A stretch of DNA of 64,000 nucleotides from Dichetophora obliterata (GCA_963920525.1 OY986438.1:77119560-77183559); one strand, 5' to 3'; counted from the first letter of the stretch, positions 41,578 to 54,531 are shown. Program-made: numbers and translations. The notes: a model not told the origin generated them from the sequence alone.

Positions 41578-41785
41578 AAAAAAATATATATATATATATT
41601 TATAATTTAATGGAAGAGCTACATGAAATTTTTAACGAAGTACAAAAAATCAAACTGAACATAAAAAAATCTTCAAACAGAAAGTATACAAAACAAACAA
41701 TTGATTTAAAAAGTATTACTTAAATAGATACAAATCGCACTTCAATAAAACTGCTGAAGAAATAAACACGCTAGAAGCATATGAA

Positions 41786-42886
41786 TTGAGCGAACAATTC
41801 CTTATTCTATTAAAAGAAACACAAAATCTTTTATTAAATCATACGGTAGATAAACACAAAGAACCCAAAATGTCTGAATTCAATCTTGAACTAATTTTGA
41901 AAACGATACCAGCTTTCACTGGAAATCATAAAGATCTAGATGCATTTTTAGCAATCGTAGAAATAATAAACAATACTCATACAGCAGAACGACAAAAACA
42001 ATTAATAAATATTGTAATAAATGTAAAGCTATCCTCGAACGTAAGAGCAACTTTAGGACACACAGCAACCATAGACACTTTTGCAAAACTTAAAACAATT
42101 CTTACAAATACTTTCAAAAGTAACTTAACAACCGCACAAATTCACACACAGCTTGCTACACTGACACAACGGAACGGTACAGTGACCAATTTCAGAGACA
42201 AACTACTTAACCTAACTTCTGAACTAAACAACCTACAAATCAAAGAAATCACACCTGAAACTAACGATCAACAAAGAGATTTAGTCATGAAAATGAATGA
42301 ATCCTATGCATTGACAATTTTTAAAAATGGGTTAAGCGACGATATAAAAAATACTATATTTGCATCTCAACCAAAATCACTAATCGAAGCGACAAATTTA
42401 GCTTTAGAACTAGAGAAAAATATTAAGACTAACAACCAACTATTGTATTTTAGATCAAACAACAATTCATACAACAGACAACAGTATATAAACACAAACA
42501 ATTCATTTAGAAGACAGCATAACAACAGAAACAACTACAACACTTTACAACAACATAACAGAACCAATAATACATTCATGCAACGACCGCATAACAACAC
42601 CACATACAGACAAAACCAAAATAATAGAAATCAGAGCTACAATAACAGTCGAAACAATTTCAAAAATAATAACCAACGAAATAATAACCAGAATACGCAA
42701 AGACGCAATTTTAATAATAGCGCCACAAACAGAAATTCTAACAAGAGAAACTATGATAACAGATTGTATGTTTTTAACAATAAAGACCAGGGAAACGACG
42801 ATCGCTCGGAGATCACGAGAGAAGATCATCCGGGACAGCGAAACAAAACATATACAACATATCGGATAACACTACTAATTACATAA
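41786..42886 (+). CDS. Gag of element B, Asn-rich C-terminus
   Basis: 366 codons, intact. The capsid-like part has LKTIPAFTGNHKDLDAFLA and a helical region with FRDKLLNLTSEL. From about residue 225 on the sequence is rich in Asn, Arg and Gln (NNNQRNNNQNTQRR) and lacks a CCHC knuckle; this basic tail likely takes over RNA binding. It is followed directly by protease in another frame, as expected for -1 frameshift expression of pol. An in-frame Met at residue 29 (MSEFNLELILKTIP) could be the true start. Confidence 0.88.
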   Translation: MSEQFLILLKETQNLLLNHTVDKHKEPKMSEFNLELILKTIPAFTGNHKDLDAFLAIVEIINNTHTAERQKQLINIVINVKLSSNVRATLGHTATIDTFAKLKTILTNTFKSNLTTAQIHTQLATLTQRNGTVTNFRDKLLNLTSELNNLQIKEITPETNDQQRDLVMKMNESYALTIFKNGLSDDIKNTIFASQPKSLIEATNLALELEKNIKTNNQLLYFRSNNNSYNRQQYINTNNSFRRQHNNRNNYNTLQQHNRTNNTFMQRPHNNTTYRQNQNNRNQSYNNSRNNFKNNNQRNNNQNTQRRNFNNSATNRNSNKRNYDNRLYVFNNKDQGNDDRSEITREDHPGQRNKTYTTYRITLLIT

Positions 42887-45800
42887 TTCTAAAATGTAAT
42901 AATATAAACAAGCATTTAAAGTTCCTAATTGACACAGGAGCGGATATCTCAATCTGCAAAGTTAAAAACATAAATAATAACACAGAACTAGTGACGGAAA
43001 GGCAATGCAAATTAACAGGAATTACGGACAATGGAATCCTTACACTAAGAACAGTGAAATTAGATCTTGACTTCCAACACAGCAATCCCATATATTTCAT
43101 GCTGTAAACAATAATTTTCCAATAGGAACAGACGGCATAATAGGCAGAGATTTTTTCTCAAAATACATGTGCAAAATAGACTACGAAACACAAACAATGA
43201 CTACAGTACTAGACAATACCAACGTCATTATAAATTTACACATCAACAGACACGCATACGACGTCATAAGAATACCACCAAGGACAGAAATAATACACCC
43301 CATTTTTCTAGACATAACAGAAGATAAAGTTATTTTAAACGAAGAGATTCAAAAAGGCATATATATAGCAAACTCAATAATACCAGCAAAAGGGAAATGC
43401 CACATTAAATTATTGAATACGACTGATGTAGAAGTAAAAATAACTAAATTCTCACCAAAAATGAAATCACTCTCAAACTACTTACAAGTGAAACAAAACA
43501 ATAACAACAATGACAAACGGTTCAGAACATTACTTCAAGAATTAAACATAAACACAAATAATCCTCTAATAGAAATTTTTAGACAATACCAAAACATTTT
43601 CCATTTAGAGAATGAACAACTAACAGTAAACAATTTTTATACTCAAACACTATCCACGAATGATAATTCACCAACTTACATAAAGAACTACAGATTACCT
43701 CAAACTCATGATGAAGAAATACATAGACAGATAAAAGAATTGCTAGAAAAAGATGTTATAGAAAACTCAATCAGTCCTTACAACGCACCATTATTACTAG
43801 TACCAAAAAAATCCAGCGACAACACTAAAAAATGGCGATTAGTTGTCGATTTTAGAAAATTAAATGACAAATTAGTAAACGACAAATTTCCGATTACTAA
43901 AATAGACGATGTATTAGACAAATTAGGACGAGCGAAATATTTCTCAACACTTGACATGACTAGTTCCCTCCACCAAATACCACTCGACAAAAAATCAAGA
44001 CAGCTTTTTCGACAAATGACGGTCACTACCAATTTAAAAGACAACCTTTTGGATTGAAAATAACCTCAAACAGTTTTCAACGCATGCTTACTTTAGCGTT
44101 GACAGGTTTAAGCTCAGAAGCATTCCTATATGTCGACGACATTATAATATTCGGATGCAGCTTACAGCATCACAATGACAATCTAATTAAAGTTTTTGAC
44201 AGACTTTCAAAATATAATTTAAAACTGAATGCAAGAAAATGCAAATTTCTAAGACCGGAGGTAGTATATCTAGGACATTTGATAACACAAGAAGGTATCA
44301 AGACAGACCCCTCAAAGTATGACACAATTAAAAATTATCCTTTAACCAAAAAACGCAGGCGACGTTAGACGATTTGTAGCCTTTTGTAACTACTACGGAC
44401 GATTTATAAAAGACTTAGCGACAATTGCACAATGTTTAAACAATCTATTGAAGAAAAGCCAACCATTCAAATGGACAGAACAATGTGAATATGCTTTTGA
44501 AACGCTTAAGCAAAAGTTAGTAGAACCTCCAATATTACAATATCCGGATTTTACAAAACCTTTTATTGTAACAACTGATGCTTCAAATTTTGCATTAGGA
44601 GCGATTCTATCACAGGGAGAAATTGGACATGACTTGCCCATATCTTACGCAAGCAAAACCTTGCAAAAGCATGATCTTAACAAGCCAATTATTGAAAAAG
44701 AATTACTTGCAATCCACTGGGGAATTAACTTTTTTAAACCTTACCCGTACGGAAGAAAATTCATTGTTGTGACAGACCATCGACCTATAGTCTCATTATT
44801 CAGTCACAAGAATCCATCATCAAAAATGACAAGAATAAGACTAGATCTTTCAGATTAAAATTTTGAAATCAAATTTAAACAAGGAAAAATCAACACTAAC
44901 GCCGACGCGCTATCACGTATTCAATTAAATTCGGAAATTTTAATAAATATGATACCCTCAGAAGAGGACAAAATTCAAAATAAAGCATTGGTTATAACAA
45001 GGGGAACTAAAAAGAAGCTAGCAAATAAAAATGAACAAGAGAACTGCACATCTCAGAACGAGTCTGATCAACTTTTCATATGGGATTGCACATCTATTAC
45101 TGACGTCAAAAATATAAAACGATTAAAGTTCATTATAAGCGATAAGAACAATACACGTGTTGAAATTTTAGATGATATCGTACAAGTACGATGTGGTGAC
45201 AGTCCAACGAATCTAGATTCGACTTTGGAGAAACTATCATCTCTTATGAATAAAAATAATATAAAAGACCTAGCGCTAGAGGCAAATGATGCTATTTTTG
45301 AAATAATTGATAAAAATGTACTAAAAAGAAAATTTAATAAGCTGCAGCAGAAGAAAAAAATTAAAAAGCAATAAATCGCTTAACATATTAATATACGAAC
45401 CCCCAAAGAATATAACAAGTAAAACCATCCAACATAAATTGATAAAAGAATTCCATGATTCACCCCAGGGAGAACATTTAGGAATTAGAAAAACAATACT
45501 AAAACAGCGCTTTACATGGAAAAACATGCGGCAAATGGTAAAGAAGTATATACACAGATGTGAAAAATGTGCTCGCAATAAACAGACGAGACATATAAAA
45601 GAAAAGATGACTATAACAGACACTCCGACAACTGGCTTTGAAACAATTACAATAGACACTGTAAGACCACTTAGAATTTCAAACGGTTATCGATACATAC
45701 TCACAATGCAATGTGATCTAAGTAAATTTGTCCTTGCTCACCCAATCGAAACAAAAGACGCAAAGTCGATTGCAATAACACTGGTAGAACAATTAATTTT

Positions 45801-46338
45801 AAAATACGGTTGTTTCAAAATATTGAGATCAGACAAGGGCACAGAATTTACCAACGAACTTATGAGGAATATATGCAACTTGTTGAAGATAGAACAAGTT
45901 TTCTCAGCACCCTATCATCACGAAACAATAGGAGCCCTTGAGAGAAACCACAGGGTTCTCAACGAGTATCTTCTTTCTTTCACAGACGATGGGGAATGGG
46001 ATAAATGGATTCCGTACTATACATTTGCATATAACACAACTCCACATGTAGACACAGGTTACTCCCCTCATGAATTAATTTTTGGAAAATTACCGATTCT
46101 ACCAAATGACGTAATAAATGATAAAAGTAAAATCTACAATATTGATGATTATGCTAACGAATTAAAAATTCGACTGAGATCTTCCATAAAGAAAGCTAGA
46201 GACATAATTAAATTAGTAAAACAAAACCGAAAAATTGATTTTGACAAAAATGTAAATATATCAAACTTCTCAGAAGGAGACCTAGTTTTAGTAAAATTAG
46301 AAACTAGAAAGAAAAACCAAAGTCCATACCACGGACCA
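42887..46338 (+). pseudogene. Pol of element B (protease, RT, RNase H, integrase), multiply broken
   Basis: Protease: FLIDTGADISICK near 42930. After a frameshift near 43105 comes GTDGIIGRDFF. RT: WRLVVDFRKLNDK and YFSTLDMTSSLHQIPL, a frameshift near 44015, then the catalytic FLYVDDIIIFG. A frameshift near 44355 leads to RNase H (TTDASNFALGAILSQ, VVTDHRPIVSLF). A TAA at about 44858 replaces a Tyr in the LSDYNFEI block. An acidic/basic linker at 44949-45374 ends in a stop. Integrase, 45439 on: H and CC of the zinc domain (CEKCARNKQ), TIDTVRP, RSDKGTEFTNE and ALERNHRVLNEYL supply DDE. It is cut at 46338 by element C; its last codons resume at 55125. Confidence 0.9.
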
Positions 46339-46783
46339 TGTTTACGTGACCACGTAACCCTGTAGTCACTGAACAATTCCTCACCCTACCCACCGTTGTA
46401 GCAAGAATGGCGCTAAAGGCTACAAGAAGTTCTCAGGTGTTCGGCTAGCCTTTTATCGAGCCGAAGAGCCGGTATTTTTGGTACAAGCTATTGTCTACCA
46501 ATATCGAGAAAAAGCAGCCATCGTTGGACAAGCATCTGAAGCCGTTTGTTTCTACAATCAACATAAATACCAAATCATCTGAAGCCGACATAAAGATCAA
46601 CAAGAAAAAATCACCATCAACGTATCAAAAACAACATCACATAAATAAAATAACTTTGTACTGTACACACACAAAAAAGGTATAAACCGAATTAAATTGT
46701 CACCCACCCGACCCATTAATCAGTTTGCATTTTCTTTGTCTTTTTCCGCCATTGAAACCACCCCCCCGTTCGTCACCCGAACA
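46339..46783 (+). repeat. 5' LTR of BEL/Pao element C
   Basis: Starts TGTTTACGTGACC, ends CACCCGAACA. An AATAAA lies near 46646. The run of C near 46761 is one base longer than in the 3' LTR. Confidence 0.95.
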
Positions 46784-46801
46784 TTTTGGTCCTTCGAGCC
46801 T
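46784..46801 (+). promoter_or_regulatory. Primer-binding site of element C
   Basis: TTTTGGTCCTTCGAGCC follows the LTR immediately, with the TGG that pairs to a tRNA CCA end. BEL/Pao elements commonly have this type of site. I do not name the tRNA. Confidence 0.75.
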
Positions 46802-48102
46802 TAAAAGTTTGGTGGAAAAATCTACAACAAAGAGTTGCATCAAGTCAAAGGAATTTGGAAAACATCACAATTTTAATTAAAAATTCACGGCAAATCAACA
46901 AACAACATAAGTTCCAAAACCCCAACACTTAACACACTCAATTCACGCAGCAAAAACACAGTGAGTTACATCTATTTCATTTTATTCAGTGCTTTATTAC
47001 ATATTTATTACACATATAAATTGTACGTATTACACGCTAAAATAACAATACACAAATTAAAAAAATTGGTGCACAAAAATTACACTTTTTAAAATAAATA
47101 AGAGTCGGCAAAAACTTCATAAGTATTCCGCCATATATAACGTAAGCAACACTAATAAATTTAGCGATTGCGGTAGAACCCGAACACAATTTATTCACTT
47201 AAATTTATTTGGAACTAAAGAGTTTAATTATCCCTTTGTGTGCACGAATTTTTAATGTTGCAACTCATTTAAGTTATCAAAATTAAAAGATATAACTAAA
47301 ATAGTCTGAAGAAATCTAAATTGCTTTGCTTCACGTTCGGACACTTGTTGTTTGCCATTGCCACACACACATATACAAGGTATATAATCGCTCTCTCGAC
47401 GGAGTTGCCAGATTGAGCAAAGCAAAAGTGTGCTACCCGATTATCAGAAGTTATGGGATTCGTTGTGGAAACACCCAATTTTATCCCAGCGTAGTAAAAA
47501 ATCATTTTTTGTCGCGAATTGTTAACCCTTGCAATCCCACTTAACCCTTTGGGACCTATTAACCCTTTTTAATATTTTTTGCGATTTTTATGGAAGATAT
47601 CAATTGAGAAACCCTTGCGGTAAATTTTTAACACAATAAAGATCAAAAATATTTCGAATATTTTTATTTTTCTCGATAAAACCCTTCGAGAACATATCGA
47701 TAATTGTATTTTGATACAATAATATAAGCAGAAGTAACTTTTTTCTGTTATTTCAAATAGTTTTCGACAGCTTTACCCAATTAATTAATTGTGGAACCCA
47801 ACTTTATAAACAAAGAGTGTTTTCCTTAAGTGGAATATTTTTATTTCAGTTTAAGATCTCTATAAGTGGAGTAAAATAATTAACCCTTGTTTTCCTGATA
47901 ACCCATTCAGGATATTCAAACCCATTTAAATATTTTTACGAGCTGTTTAGAGGTTTTTATAAAATATTAAAATCAGAGTTTAAAAAAAAAAAACCTACAC
48001 TTACTCAACCCAAAAAAGAAATACTCTATTTAAACAACTTCCGCTTCTAGTGACAATCTACCCAACTTATCCCAACCCAACCCGTATAAAGTCTGAGTTA
48101 AC
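46802..48102 (+). other. Leader of element C, rich in AACCC motifs
   Basis: A 1.3-kb untranslated leader with no ORF of note. AACCCTT and AACCCA motifs recur from about 47523 to the gag start (for example near 47524, 47541, 47558, 47611, 47690). Confidence 0.7.
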
Positions 48103-51100
48103 ATGTCTCTTGCGACATTTGTTCATTTTTCTAATGACATAATTGAGCTTGAACTAGCTCATAGTGAGGCTCAACTGGAGGAACAAACCTTGCATATTTT
48201 AGAAGTGCAAAGAAAACACCTGCACTACCTTTTTGAAAAATTTCAGGTGGTTTATGAGGAAATTCGAGCAAAACCCGAAAATCCTAAAGAGCCTGAAACT
48301 CTGGATAAGGAAAAGTTCAAGGAAAGGTACAGGAAGACGTTCCAGTCGTACGTGCGCTGCTCTGCTTCATTAAGTGAGCACATGGAAGCAATGAAGACAC
48401 CCATTAAGGAACCCAAGCCATCGCCAAAAGCAATGAGCTCAGCATTGGAACATCACCCAATGATCCATCTCCCACCCTGTGATACGGACATTTTCCATGG
48501 CGACTATGTCACATGGCCCACATTCAGGGACCTGTTTACGGCCCTATACATAAAAAACTCCCGCATAAGTAACGTGGAAAAACTTTTCCACTTACTGCAA
48601 AAAACCCGCGGTGAAGCCCGAGAAATAGTTAAAACCGCTCCGCTAACTAATGAAGGATTTTTTTATGGCATGGTCGAATCTTATCGACCAGTATGAGAAT
48701 AAGCGAATGCAAATAAATGCTCAGCTAAAGACCCTTTTCAATTTGCCATCGGTCAGCATAGAAACAGGGAATTCTATTAAAAAGTTGCAGCGGTCGATAA
48801 ATAATTCTATATTCACCCTGCAAAGTCTTGGGATAGACACAAATAGTTGGGACCCTATTTTGGTGAATCTCTGTTCTACCAAACTACCCAAAAGTACGTT
48901 AGAAGACTTTGAAAAGTGTCTAACAGATAATGCGACAATCCCTGAATGGAAAATTTTAGATAGTTTTCTAACACATAAGTTTAAAACCCTAGAATCTGTT
49001 GGCGATATAAAGGCTTTCTCTTTTGCTTCAGGCCCAAAGCCAAGCCAACAGAATGGTCCCACTCATAATGGACCCAACAGATGGGGAGAAAAAAAGGTAA
49101 ACTCTTACCATATGAATGTTTCTCCAGCACCTGCCCAAAACCCTACTCAGCAATTTGCTGCCGCAAACATCAAGTACGACCCAAAACCATCGACTTCCAG
49201 TACCCAATGGGAATCTGATGGTGCTATTTGCAGAATTTGCAGTAGCAATCACCCTATTCGAGAGTGCCCAAGGTTCATATCCATGAAAGTAAAGGAAAGG
49301 ACAACAGCAGTGAAGCGCGCAGGATGTTGCTTTAATTGTTTAGCAGTGTCTCATGGTATTAAAGATTGCAAAAGCAGTTATACCTGTAGGATATGCAATA
49401 AGAGACACCATTCCTTACTGCATAAAGGCACATTGGACATGAATCCTAGCACTAGTGCGCAGGCGAAAGGAGTAGCTCAGCATTCACAGCCCACACGCCA
49501 AGCATTCACGACTCAGATACAGTCCACTGACCCAACAAACACAGAAGAAGCCGAAAAACAATTTGTGAACTCTCATTTTGCGGCCAATAAAAAAAAAATT
49601 CTTCTCGGGACAGCGATGGTCAATGTGGAACACGAAGGATCCATATTTACAGCACGAGCCCTCATTGATTCTGGATCTGAAGCAACATTTCTGGCAGAGC
49701 ACCTCAGAAAACGTATCGGCTTACCCACTAAAAACGTTGGAGCTCATGTCACTGGTCTGAACCAGACAGTGTCAGCAAGCCCTACAAAAGCCTGCAGCCT
49801 GATATTGCGGTCGACGAAAAACCCTCAATTTAGGGTAGAAACCCAGGCTCTTGTGTTGAAAACCCTAACAGGTGACTTACCCACCTACTCTCTAGAGTCT
49901 GATATTCAAGAAAACCTAGTTGGCCTTCAAATGGCTGACCCACAATTCTTCGAATCTCGGCAAGTAGATATCATCATTGGTTGTGATATATACCCAAAAA
50001 TTATCTGTAGAGGTGTTAAGCGCAACATTTGTGGATCACTTTTGGCTCAAGAATCTGCATTTGGCTGGATTCTTTCAGGGCCCCTCCCTGAGTCAACACC
50101 CAGTAATATTGTTGCATATTTCAGCAAAGTCGACCCAGATGACTTTTTGACTCGCTTCTGGGAAGTGGAAGAAATTCCAAAAACAGCCTCGCCCTCCAAT
50201 GATGATGCATATTGCGAAGAATTTTACACAAACACAACACGCCGAGACTCTAATGGTCGTTTTGTTGTGAAATTACCCTTTAAAAACCCTAACATCCCAG
50301 AACTCGGAAACTCGAGGCCTATTGCCATGGCTCAATACATGAGAAACGAAAAATCGTTGTTAAAAAAGCCGGAACTCAAGGCTGAATATGATCGAGTCGT
50401 AGGTGAATATTTAGAATTGGGTCATATGAAAAGGATCCCATTTTCAACCTCTAGCTCAGATAGACCCACCCAATATTACTTGCCACATCACGCTGTGATC
50501 AAACCCGATAGCGTGACAACTAAGTTAAGAGTTGTATTTAACGTATCAAACCCAACAACTAATAAAAAAAGTCTAAATGATGTGCTTCATATTGGTCCGA
50601 CCCTGCAACATGACCTAGTCTTGCTGATCATTAAATGGAGACTCTATGAATTCGTTTTTAACGCCGATATAGAAAAAATTTATCGGCAAATAGTGGTTGA
50701 CCCGGAACACACACCCTATCAGCGAATTTTATTCAGAAAGTCCATGGAAGAACCCATTCAGGACTATGAGTTGCAAACCGTGACATTTGGAGTCAATTGC
50801 GCCCCATATCTCGCCATAAGAACTCTACATCAATTGGCAGATGATGTTCGAGAAACCCACCCTCATGCGTCATATATACTACGCAATTCCATGTACGTGG
50901 ATGATGTACTAGCAGGTGCGCATGAATTAGACATGGCAAAAGCAGCTCGTGACGAACTGATAGTAGCACTCAAATCAGCTGGATTCACACTTAAAAAGTG
51001 GGCTTCTAATAAGTCACAAATATTACACGATCTCCCCAGAGATCATTTGTTGACCACTAATCTACTCAGCCTCTCCGAACCAAGTGAAGGCAATACAAAA

Positions 51101-51496
51101 ACCCTTGGCATAAGGTGGAATGCCAGAAAGGATTCATTCTTTTTCCTCGTTCCACCAATTGAAAAAAAAATCGCTTTCACCAAGCGTGAAGTCTTATCCG
51201 CAATAGCCAAATTGTTTGACCCCGCTGGCTGGTTAGCGCCAATTGTCATAGCTGCAAAAATAATTATGCAACAGGTATGGCTAGACAAATCTGCGTGGGA
51301 TGAGACCCTTAAACCTTTGACTCAGCACAGATGGCAAACGTTTATTGACGGTTACGCTGCAATAAACAAGAGAGAGATTGCAAGATGGACCCATTTCACA
51401 CCCACGGACAACGTTCAATTTCATGGGTCGCGTCAGAAAAAGCATATGGAGCAGCATTATATATGCGTGTTGCAGATGGCAATGGTAAAGCGATAA
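48103..51496 (+). pseudogene. Gag-protease-RT of element C with one frameshift
   Basis: Gag starts at 48103 (MSLATFVHFSNDIIELEL) with the DUF1759 marks HLPPCDTDIFHGDYVTWPTF. In a run of seven T at 48658-48664 the frame changes; the other frame continues with FMAWSNLIDQYENKR. Three zinc knuckles follow (CRICSSNHPIREC, CFNCLAVSHGIKDC, CRICNKRHHSLLH). Protease has ALIDSGSEATFLAE. RT has VVFNVSNPTTNKKSLND, FNADIEKIYRQI and the catalytic SMYVDDVLAGA. The frame is lost near 51425 inside the start of RNase H. Apart from the T-run and this break the polyprotein is intact. Confidence 0.93.
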
Positions 51497-53451
51497 CTAA
51501 ACTGCTTGTCGCTAAGACTCGAGTGGCACCCGTTAAAACCGTCTCGTTACCAAGACTTGAACTCTGTGGTGCTGTTCTATTGGCAAATTTGGTCGATGCC
51601 ATCGTACCCCATGTTGATTTAAAGCAACATCAATTGTATCTTTGGACGGACTCTACAATTGTACTGGCCTGGCTTAAGAAACAACCCTGCGCCTGGAACA
51701 CTTTTGTAGCCAATCGTGTCTCAACCATCACCGATAAGGTTGGTGCAGAGAATTGGTACCACGTTGACTCACACGATAACCCAGCAGATGTAGCCAGTCG
51801 AGGATGTTCCGCAATGGATCTCCGAGACCATTGTCTTTGGTGGTACGGTCCAAAGTGGCTCACAACGGAAAAGGAATGTTGGCCCAAGTTCAAGGACCCA
51901 GTCGACACTACCCTTGACTTAAAACCCATTAAGTCATTTACTACCGTGATACGAGAAGACATTTTAAACCGGTTTTCCTCGCTGCCAAAAGCTCTTAGAA
52001 TCATCGCCTATATCTATCGTTTTTACATGAACACCTCACCTTCACGTCGTTCACACATAAGTCACACGACGTTGGATATAACATCCAGTGTAATAAAATC
52101 AGTGTGAGAGAAGCTTATCATATTGACCCAAAAGGCTGGATTTCAAGATGAATATGATTCGCTGGCGAACAAACAGCCTATATCTTCAAAGAGTTCCATT
52201 CTAACCCTCACACCCTTTCTGGACTCGACAGGCATACTTCGAGCAAATGGACGCTTAGTCAAGTCGCCAGCTCTAACGTACAATGAGCGGCACCCGGTTT
52301 TGTTGCCGTATCACAGTCGTTTAGCTTTTCTTTTGACCCATATGACTCATCTGATAACCCTACGCGGAGAAAACCAATTAATATTACGCCTGCTTCGTGC
52401 TGAATTTTGGATACCCAAGTTAAAAACCCTAATAAAAACGACTATCCATAACTGCAAGATTTGTGTCCTACACAAGAAAAAACAGCAGACGCAAATCATG
52501 GCTGCGTTGCCACCCGAACGCACATCACTCAGCCGCCCATTTACAAACACAGGTGTAGATTTCGCTGGACCCGTAGAAATTAAAAATTACGCCGGGCGAG
52601 CCTGCTTAATCACAAAAGGTTATATCTGCGTCTTTATATGCTTCGCAACAAAGGCAGTTCATCTTGAAGCAACAAGTGATCTCTCGACCCAAGCGTTCCT
52701 AGCAGCTTTCTCTCGCTTTTTCTCGAGGCGCGGATGCCCCGCCGCTCTTTACTCTGATAACGGAACAAATTTTGTTGGAGCATCACAAATGTTGAGAAAA
52801 GATCGGCGAGAATTTATGAGGACGCTTCAGACCCAGATTGTGAACAAGTACAGTCACCAAGAGGTAACCTGGCATTTTATACCCCCTGGCGCTCCACATA
52901 TGGGTGGACTCTGGGAAGCCGGTGTGAAAAGTTGTAAAACTCATTTGAAGAAGTCATGTACAAATCTGAAGTTCACCTTCGAAGAGTTTTCTACCCTACT
53001 CGCTCGAGTCGAAAGTTGCCTTAACTCAAGACCTTTAAGTCCGTCAAGCGAAAATCCACTTGATTTATCGCCTCTAACCCCAGGACATTTTTTAATTGGT
53101 ACCCCGTTGCTCACCCCAGCTGAACCCGATTTAAGCTACTCTGCGCCGAACGTAATAAACCGTTGGCAGAAGTTAAAGATATTGCATCACAATTTCTGCA
53201 GAAGGTGGAAAGATGAATATCTTAAAGAACTACACAAGAGGTACAAATGGAAACACCCTCAAACACCCATCAAGGTAGATGATCTCGTGGTTATTCGACA
53301 CGAAAATTTGCCTCCAAACGAATGGAACTTAGGTCGAATCACGAAGGTCTACTTAGGCACGGACTCCAGAGCACGCGTTGTCGACGTTCGTACGGCAAAA
53401 GGAATCACTACAAGACCCATTGCCAAGGTAGTGGTTCTTCCCTCCAGTTGA
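51426..53451 (+). pseudogene. RNase H-integrase of element C
   Basis: RNase H resumes with SEKAYGAALYMRVADG, LPRLELCGAVLLANL and LYLWTDSTIVLAWLK, with HDNPADVASRG marking the end. An in-frame TGA at 52105-52107 is the only stop between here and the integrase. The integrase has H-H-C-C around FWIPKLKTLIKTTIHNCKIC, then FTNTGVDFAGPVEIK, ALYSDNGTNFVGA and HMGGLWEAGVKSCKTHL, giving DDE. It ends with the BEL/Pao-type DLVVIRHENLPPNEWNLGRI tail and stops at 53451. Confidence 0.93.
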
Positions 53452-53454
53452 GCT

Positions 53455-53566
53455 CGCTCCTATACTCTACCCTACCCTACTATACTATACTCTACCCTAC
53501 CCTACTATACTCTACCCTACCCTATTATACTCTACCCTACCCTATTATACTCTACCCTACCCTACA
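53455..53566 (+). repeat. CTACCCTACC minisatellite after integrase of element C
   Basis: TATACTCTACCCTACCC-type units repeat about six times. The minus strand is accordingly rich in GGGTAGGG. It separates integrase from the extra ORF. Confidence 0.9.
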
Positions 53567-53595
53567 CATTCTAACTCAGTCTTATTACAGTTGCA

Positions 53596-54531
53596 ATGGC
53601 ACCCCACAACAACGCACGCTGCGCGACTAAGCAATGCAACAACAGGCATTGTGGCACGAACAACCGCAACAACAATTCCAGCACGACGCGGGCAAGCATG
53701 CACAACAGGGTCAGCAAGCAACGCAACACGACCCATACTGACACGCACGCCAGCGGTGCCCATCCCCCTGCTTGTAGTCTTTGCAATCAGGATCATCGCT
53801 TGATGATCTGCCCGAAGTTCCGTAACATGAACCTGACGGCCAAGTACGACGCGGTGGCTAGGTTGAAATACTGCGAGAATTGCCTCGCGCGGTCACACCA
53901 ATCGAATGCTTGCACAAGCCTGCATAAATGTGCCATATGTCATGCCAAGCACCACACAAGCTTGCATGGACACCCACGCCTACGGCAAATAGAGCCCAAA
54001 CAAAAGGAGCGTTCAACTGGCTCCAAATTCTCTGGGGCCATGAAGAAGGAAGTGCTGATCCCCACGGCGATGCTAAAACTACACCACGACGATGATTGGC
54101 ACTATATAAGGGCGCTGGTAAACCCTTCACGCACGATGAGTGTCATCGCTTGCAGTCTGGTGGAGAAGCTAAAGCTTGACACCATAACAAAGGGCAACCA
54201 AAGCTGGTGCCAATTCGTGGTTGGATCTCGATACGACGAGAGTTTTAAGTGTGAAGTTCACGCTCTCGTTACGAACGAACTACCTCGGAAGCCTTACGAC
54301 GATGACGTAGACGAAGCAGTCCTGAAGCGGTTTGAACACATGTTCCTAGCGGACCCGAAGGCGAGCTCAACAAAACCCATTGGGCTGGAGCTAGGCGCAG
54401 ACGTGTTCCCACGTATTATTAAAAATGGCCTGTTTGCGGGCGAAAATGGTTTACTCATTGCTCAAAGCACTGCATTCGACTCTCTGGCCCTTGTGGACTT
54501 TGAGCACCCCACCAAGGGTATCTCTCTTTAA
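53596..54531 (+). CDS. Extra ORF3 of element C: zinc knuckles and inactive protease-like domain (311 aa)
   Basis: This intact ORF lies in the env position, between integrase and the 3' LTR, but has no signal peptide or membrane segment. After an Asn/Thr/His-rich start it has three knuckles (CSLCNQDHRLMIC, CENCLARSHQSNAC, CAICHAKHHTSLH, residues about 60-125). Then comes KKEVLIPTAMLKL...YIRALVNPSRTMSVI, collinear with the protease of the same element (KKILLGTAMVNV...ARALIDSGSEATFL), but the catalytic DSG is NPS. It ends with GLELGADVFPRII and LLIAQSTAFD, again matching the end of the protease region. It looks like a diverged paralogue of knuckle+protease with a dead active site. Function unknown. 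Confidence 0.82.
   Translation: MAPHNNARCATKQCNNRHCGTNNRNNNSSTTRASMHNRVSKQRNTTHTDTHASGAHPPACSLCNQDHRLMICPKFRNMNLTAKYDAVARLKYCENCLARSHQSNACTSLHKCAICHAKHHTSLHGHPRLRQIEPKQKERSTGSKFSGAMKKEVLIPTAMLKLHHDDDWHYIRALVNPSRTMSVIACSLVEKLKLDTITKGNQSWCQFVVGSRYDESFKCEVHALVTNELPRKPYDDDVDEAVLKRFEHMFLADPKASSTKPIGLELGADVFPRIIKNGLFAGENGLLIAQSTAFDSLALVDFEHPTKGISL

Noticed and set aside
53557..53803. Alternative-frame ORFs (+ and -) near ORF3 of element C
   Set aside because: They are shadows of the ORF3 start, which has zinc knuckles and the better homology pattern.
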